Below, piece by piece: positions 36,233 through 39,930 of a stretch of 39,930 bases of DNA. The stretch is taken from assembly GCA_012728815.1 (NCBI GenBank), contig JAAYEI010000040.1:1-39930 (forward strand), written 5' to 3'. Numbering within the stretch: the stretch's first letter is position 1; the number at the start of each line of letters is the position of its first letter. Origin of the DNA: Clostridiales bacterium (lineage in GTDB: Bacteria; Bacillota; Clostridia; Christensenellales; Aristaeellaceae). The position numbers were made by a program, and so were the translations under genes. The notes below the pieces were generated by a model that was given only the letters and a program-made list of their open reading frames with translations, ran no database searches and was not told the DNA's origin.

Positions 36233-36637
36233 GGAGCGGCTTTTTCGCATCCTCGCCGCGTGCTTCCTTCTTCTCTCTTCCTTGCCGCAGGCCAGGCAAT
36301 ATTTCTGTCTGTTGCTTGTTTTGATGATGGGCACACCACACCGCTCACAGGTGTCGGCGGTCACCTCTATGTTGACCTTGCCGCGCGCCGCGTCCATATA
36401 GGCGTGATACCGCGCTTCCAGCTAAGGGTCACCCGGCAGCACCGCCTTGCGCAGCCAGTGGCAGGTGATGCCCTTGTCCGAGAAGGGATAGGGCTTGCCG
36501 GTGTCGGGGTTGATGTCCATCTCCCGCCAGACACAGGGCGCGTCCTTCTGCAGACAGATGCCGTCCACGCAGTTGGCGCAGCTTCTCGCAATCAGTCGCT
36601 CAATGTCACGGATTAACTTCTATTCAGAAATTGCCAA
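36230..36637 (-). pseudogene. Cys-rich VLP / zinc-ribbon protein interrupted by two in-frame TAG codons
   Basis: One minus-strand frame runs from TTG 36637 to TGA 36230-36232 (135 codons). It is broken only by TAG at 36620-36622 and at 36422-36424. It has AGGTGG 9 nt upstream. The product would contain the Cys-rich VLP region (SCANCVDGICLQKDAPC, then GITCHWLRKAVLPGDP) and a C-terminal zinc ribbon (CERCGVPI...NRQKYCLACGKEERRRK) with a basic tail. This is the layout of small proteins encoded on Firmicute phages and conjugative elements, probably nucleic-acid binding. It lies 64 nt downstream of nrdJ on the same strand. It could be a decaying gene, or a gene whose TAG codons are read as an amino acid. 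Confidence 0.65.
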
Positions 36638-36701
36638 ATCATATCACCACCTTTGAGGGAGGAGGGGGACAGGCTTCCCCGCCCATCCCCGCTCCCTTCA
36701 C

Positions 36702-39623
36702 TTACCTTGTGGGGCACCCGCCGGTGGCGCAGTCCGGGTCATTCTCATCGAGGTCGGAGATGCCAACGCTCTCATAGAACTGCAGGATGCGCGGGTCAAA
36801 CGGCATCGACTTGGCCACCAGTTCGTTGTACTGCTCCTCATCAATCGCTTCATAGGGGGCCAGTTGGTAGGTGCCGCCGTCAAAGGCGAGGAAGGACACC
36901 CCCACAAACCTGTCCCACGCCTCATCAATGGCAGCCTCAAGATCATCCCACTCCTCCGGCTTGACCGTGATGGTGTTGCTGGAGTTATGGTTGGTGTAGT
37001 GCTCCTGGAACATCAGGTATCTCTCAAACTGCTCCAGGGCGGTCATGTCATCCTTGGTCTTGGTGGCACCAGACTTCACGGGGAAGTCAATCACCAGGGT
37101 CCTGGCATTCTCAATCTTGTTCTCAGGCGTGCCCACCTCGGGGTGAATCTGCCAGCCGTGAACCACAGCAGCCTTGGCCAGTGCGTCATCAGAGGAGATG
37201 CGAATGCGCCGGATAAAGTACTTGGAGTGGGCATCGTGCAGACCCGGGGAGACCCCACCGGCCACCAGGGAAAGAGACCCCTCCGGCTTCAGCGCAGTCA
37301 CAAGCAGGGGGCGCGCAATCCTCAGTTTGGCGGCATAGTCGGAGGCCGCATTGTTCGCCGCTTCTGACAGGTACTGCAGGATGGTCTTCTGCCTGTCAAT
37401 CGGCTTGGACCCGATGGCATCCATCACACCGGTCAGGCTGCAGCCGGTCAGCCGGTCGCGCTTGTGAATGGCGTCCCACTCAGGAAGTTCAAGGTCTACC
37501 AGCGCCATCCGTACACCCGCCCGCGCGGAGAGTTCCTGTGCCTTGATGGCCCCGAGGACATCAAAAGTGTCACCCTTGGCAAAGGCCGCCAGGTTGACGG
37601 TGGTCAGGTTGCACTGCTGTTTGTTGTCCAGCAGGATCTCGGCGCAGTTATGGGCAACAACACCCTCAACAACACCCCAGTGAGTCTTGGGTTCGGTGAA
37701 GTCATACACAGGCGCATACGTCCCTGTGCTTTTTACACTAATCACCATAGGGGCTGTTTCCAATATCGTTTGAATCAGGGTCTCAGTTTTGTAGAGGTGG
37801 TAGAAACCAATCTCCTCATAGAACTTCACCCGGCTATCAAACTGTTGGATGTTAAGGTCATAACTTTCACGGCACTCATAAACACCGTTGTCAAACGCCA
37901 CCTGTTTGACTTTATTGGTGGTGATGTAGGACTCAATATCGAAGTCATCTTTAAGCGACACCTTGACCTGTTCAACCAATTCCTTGCAGGTGGACTTGAA
38001 CGCAATCCTTCCACCGTTCTTGACAACACACCCATTGGCGCTATAAAGACCAGACAGGAATCCCGCCTTCTTGGCATGTCCCCACTCAGGGTAGGTAGAG
38101 GGCAGCACCCTTTCAGGCAGGGGCGTTGCGCTGAACCCAAGTTTCTTAAGTTCATCGTTGTAACCGTTGATATAGAAACTGCGACCATCACCGTTTACAC
38201 CAAACAGGTTGAAGATGTCCTCATCATCCGACCCAATGTTGACCTCCAATCCCTTGTGGGTATCACTGTCTAACCGGGTGAGGTTTCCATCCCCCTGCAA
38301 AAAGCCCAGCTTGACATGTTCCGGATTGTGGGTTCTTTGCTCTTTCAGGTACGGCATCAACCTTTGGTGGCGCAGTTCGCGCGCCTCAAGTTCGTATCCG
38401 TCCACTGTTGCAAACACATGGTCTTTTGTGGCAAAAATGCTTGGCCGGTTCATGAACTTGATTTCATAGATTTCCTTTTCACCGCTACACCAAACCCTTC
38501 CGGTAGAAATATCACCGTTGAGGTTAATCAACTCAACAGTTTGACCATCCAATTCATCAAACCGCTTGTACCCGTCAACTGTAAGCAACCGCATGTCTCC
38601 CCGGAAGCAGGGGTTGATTCCCTGTGCGTTCTCACGCCGCTTGCTCATCTCCTCCATATTGATGAAGCCCGGCTCACCGTCCAGTTGAATCATCTGGAAC
38701 ACAAGGTGGAGGAAGGAACGGATGGGCTTCTCCGTGAACACGATGGAGTTGTTGGACATCCTGCGGTGGTTGATGTTCTTGCGGCCCCAGTTGAAGGGCT
38801 TGTCACCGTTGACGTTGCTGTCGTACATCCGCTCGCCAACCTCATCAAACCATCCGGGGATGGGGATGTTCAGCGCCAGCAGCTGCTCCTTGACCTTTTC
38901 GTGCTGCCGGAAGTGTTCCTCGCTCCAGAAGCCGTTGATGCCGTACTTGGCAAACAGGGTTTCATAGTCGCTGGCCTCAAACAGCATAATCTCAGCCGTC
39001 CTGCGCACACCACCCGCAACCACGTTGGCCCCGATGAAGTTACCCATGTCCAGAATGTGGATGGGGCGGACTTGGCCGTATCCCTTCTCATCCACCTCAA
39101 TGGGGGCAAGGGTCGGGTCAATCCGGTTGTTGAGGATGTTGTCAAACCCGGCAAACATCTCCCGCAGAGGCTCAGGGCCAGAGGCGGTGCCACCGAAGGT
39201 CTTCAGCCGCTCACCCTTGGGGCGGATGGAGTTGAAGGACACCTTGATGGTGTGAATGTGCTCGTACTCCGGCTTGGTCAGCAGCCCAAAATAAGCCATC
39301 AGCGCATCGCGCCAACCCTCCTTGCTGTCTCCCACATAAATCTTGGCGAAGCCGTTCTCAAGGAACCGGGTGTCGGTGTTCTCAAGCCTGTAGTCAACCG
39401 GCACGGGGTTGTACTCGGACAGGATGAGGTTGACATTGGTGCGGATGGGTTTCATGTTCCTGGCCATCTCAATAGTTGACTTGAAGCCGACACCGCTTCC
39501 CAGCATCAGCAGGTAGAACAACTCGGCGAGGTCTTCCCACTTTTCAATGTTGGTGAAGCTGCAGTTGAAGTTGGCCATCGGGAACTTCTCTGCCACCGGG
39601 GTGCCGCCTTGACCTTCCTCCAT
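36702..39623 (-). CDS. nrdJ: class II (adenosylcobalamin-dependent) ribonucleotide reductase, N-terminally truncated, with intein
   Basis: This enzyme makes deoxyribonucleotides from ribonucleoside triphosphates using vitamin B12 as radical source. The extein, about 650 residues, resembles monomeric RTPR (about 740 in Lactobacillus leichmannii). Visible are the first redox cysteine in NFNCSF, the radical cysteine in NP-CAEILLDN (interrupted by the intein), the partner cysteine in QQCNLTTV and the C-terminal shuttle pair in CATGGCPTR. Homology begins at GGTPVAEKFP, near 39610, so about 110 N-terminal residues are missing. The frame stays open to 39839, but that leader is unrelated and hydrophobic. 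The function is therefore doubtful in this copy. The promoter is lost with the N-terminus. The context is a mobile region next to an integrase. Confidence 0.88.
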   Translation of the reverse strand: MEEGQGGTPVAEKFPMANFNCSFTNIEKWEDLAELFYLLMLGSGVGFKSTIEMARNMKPIRTNVNLILSEYNPVPVDYRLENTDTRFLENGFAKIYVGDSKEGWRDALMAYFGLLTKPEYEHIHTIKVSFNSIRPKGERLKTFGGTASGPEPLREMFAGFDNILNNRIDPTLAPIEVDEKGYGQVRPIHILDMGNFIGANVVAGGVRRTAEIMLFEASDYETLFAKYGINGFWSEEHFRQHEKVKEQLLALNIPIPGWFDEVGERMYDSNVNGDKPFNWGRKNINHRRMSNNSIVFTEKPIRSFLHLVFQMIQLDGEPGFINMEEMSKRRENAQGINPCFRGDMRLLTVDGYKRFDELDGQTVELINLNGDISTGRVWCSGEKEIYEIKFMNRPSIFATKDHVFATVDGYELEARELRHQRLMPYLKEQRTHNPEHVKLGFLQGDGNLTRLDSDTHKGLEVNIGSDDEDIFNLFGVNGDGRSFYINGYNDELKKLGFSATPLPERVLPSTYPEWGHAKKAGFLSGLYSANGCVVKNGGRIAFKSTCKELVEQVKVSLKDDFDIESYITTNKVKQVAFDNGVYECRESYDLNIQQFDSRVKFYEEIGFYHLYKTETLIQTILETAPMVISVKSTGTYAPVYDFTEPKTHWGVVEGVVAHNCAEILLDNKQQCNLTTVNLAAFAKGDTFDVLGAIKAQELSARAGVRMALVDLELPEWDAIHKRDRLTGCSLTGVMDAIGSKPIDRQKTILQYLSEAANNAASDYAAKLRIARPLLVTALKPEGSLSLVAGGVSPGLHDAHSKYFIRRIRISSDDALAKAAVVHGWQIHPEVGTPENKIENARTLVIDFPVKSGATKTKDDMTALEQFERYLMFQEHYTNHNSSNTITVKPEEWDDLEAAIDEAWDRFVGVSFLAFDGGTYQLAPYEAIDEEQYNELVAKSMPFDPRILQFYESVGISDLDENDPDCATGGCPTR
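37647..38609 (-). other. LAGLIDADG intein inserted before the catalytic cysteine of NrdJ
   Basis: This is a 321-residue in-frame insertion between NP and CAEI. The splicing blocks are intact: Cys1 in CFRGDMRLLTVDGYKRFDEL (block A), TKDH in block B, VYDFTEPKTHWGVVEG (block F), and terminal His-Asn followed by Cys+1 (VVAHN/C, block G). An endonuclease core has LGFLQGDGNL (block C) and AGFLSGLYSANGCV (block E). Self-splicing would restore the radical cysteine as the +1 residue. Confidence 0.93.
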
Positions 39624-39930
39624 AGCTTGTACTAGTTTCAGGGCTAGTAGAAGTATAATCAGTAAAAAACGAACTGGGAAAATGATGCACATAAGAAGCA
39701 CACAATTGACTAGGTTATCGTCAAGTAGTGGGAGATTGAACTGCTGTGCAACAAGAGCAACGCGATTGCCGAGGCAGCGCGGCAAACCTATTTTATCGAG
39801 CAGACTTAGTGTCCCCTGAACAAGCAAAAACCCCAGCATTCACAACACTTCTCAGCGGTTTTCTGGTATAATTGGTGCAAGGAAAACCTTGAAAAACAAG
39901 CAAAACCCTTGCACCTGACCAGGAGTGAAA
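39624..39930. other. foreign-looking right flank, possible insertion-element end
   Basis: The sequence changes abruptly at the nrdJ truncation. It contains an extended -10 (TGGTATAAT, 39864-39872), an inverted repeat GGTGCAAGG/CCTTGCACC (39874-39882 with 39907-39915), and at the very end AGGAGTGAAA, which would be a ribosome site for a rightward gene starting just beyond the window. This resembles the 5' end of a transposase gene. No transposase residues are inside the window, so identity is unproven. Confidence 0.4.

Noticed and set aside
36103..36348. An 81-codon minus-strand open frame spanning the module and the Cys-rich gene end
   Set aside because: It is out of frame with the family-like Cys-rich protein and runs through the repeat motif. 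It is a shadow frame.

Overview
The window looks like a chromosomal segment of a high-GC member of the Clostridia/Firmicutes. The evidence is HPr kinase/phosphorylase, a DUF1292 protein, a VanW-domain protein, an EF-G2-like GTPase, Firmicute-type PhnCDE, purine-rich Shine-Dalgarno sites and TTG/GTG starts. The strain cannot be named from sequence alone. Host-type promoters are very uniform: -10 boxes are mostly TATACT or TATAAT-like, with spacers of mostly 17 bp.

Layout. (1) 1-8.7 kb, plus strand: a C-terminal MutS-family fragment whose upstream part is replaced by unrelated sequence; a VanW-domain exported protein coupled to an ECF-like sigma factor and a membrane-anchored probable anti-sigma; DUF1292-uvrC; and two overlapping genes for large exported proteins of unknown function. 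(2) 8.9-9.4 kb: tRNA-Arg(ACG) with promoter and terminator, then a transporter remnant. (3) 9.4-12.3 kb, minus strand: uxaC-uxaE, hexuronate catabolism. (4) 12.4-18.0 kb, plus strand: an EF-G-like GTPase, then hprK-ROK glucokinase-asnS. (5) 18.1-24 kb: a minus-strand pair (exported PIG-L deacetylase, galE) diverging from a PHP-domain gene, followed by leuS. (6) 24-27.6 kb, minus strand: phnD-phnC-phnE-phnE, a phosphonate-type ABC importer, diverging from trxA. (7) 28.6-31.3 kb, minus strand: an 887-residue exported or membrane-anchored coiled-coil protein with 17 tandem 32-residue repeats. (8) 32.1-34.0 kb: a small P-loop kinase with a palindromic operator over its promoter, and an AT-richer exported protein.

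(9) 34.2-39.6 kb is a mobile-element region. It holds a serine-recombinase C-terminal remnant, tRNA-Leu(CAA), paired arm-like repeats, a tyrosine integrase, a duplicated 120-bp module carrying four copies of a palindrome-like motif (one over the integrase -35), a Cys-rich VLP/zinc-ribbon gene interrupted by two in-frame TAG codons and no other stop, and a class II ribonucleotide reductase. The reductase carries a LAGLIDADG intein exactly before its catalytic cysteine. Its N-terminus is lost at an abrupt junction near 39.62 kb, and the sequence beyond resembles the start of an insertion element.

The most interesting observations are the TAG-only interruptions of the Cys-rich gene, the four-copy operator-like motif and arm-like repeats around the integrase, the intein at the radical cysteine, and the 21+11-residue repeat protein. 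Both window ends are chimeric in appearance, so misassembly or insertion-element boundaries should be considered there.
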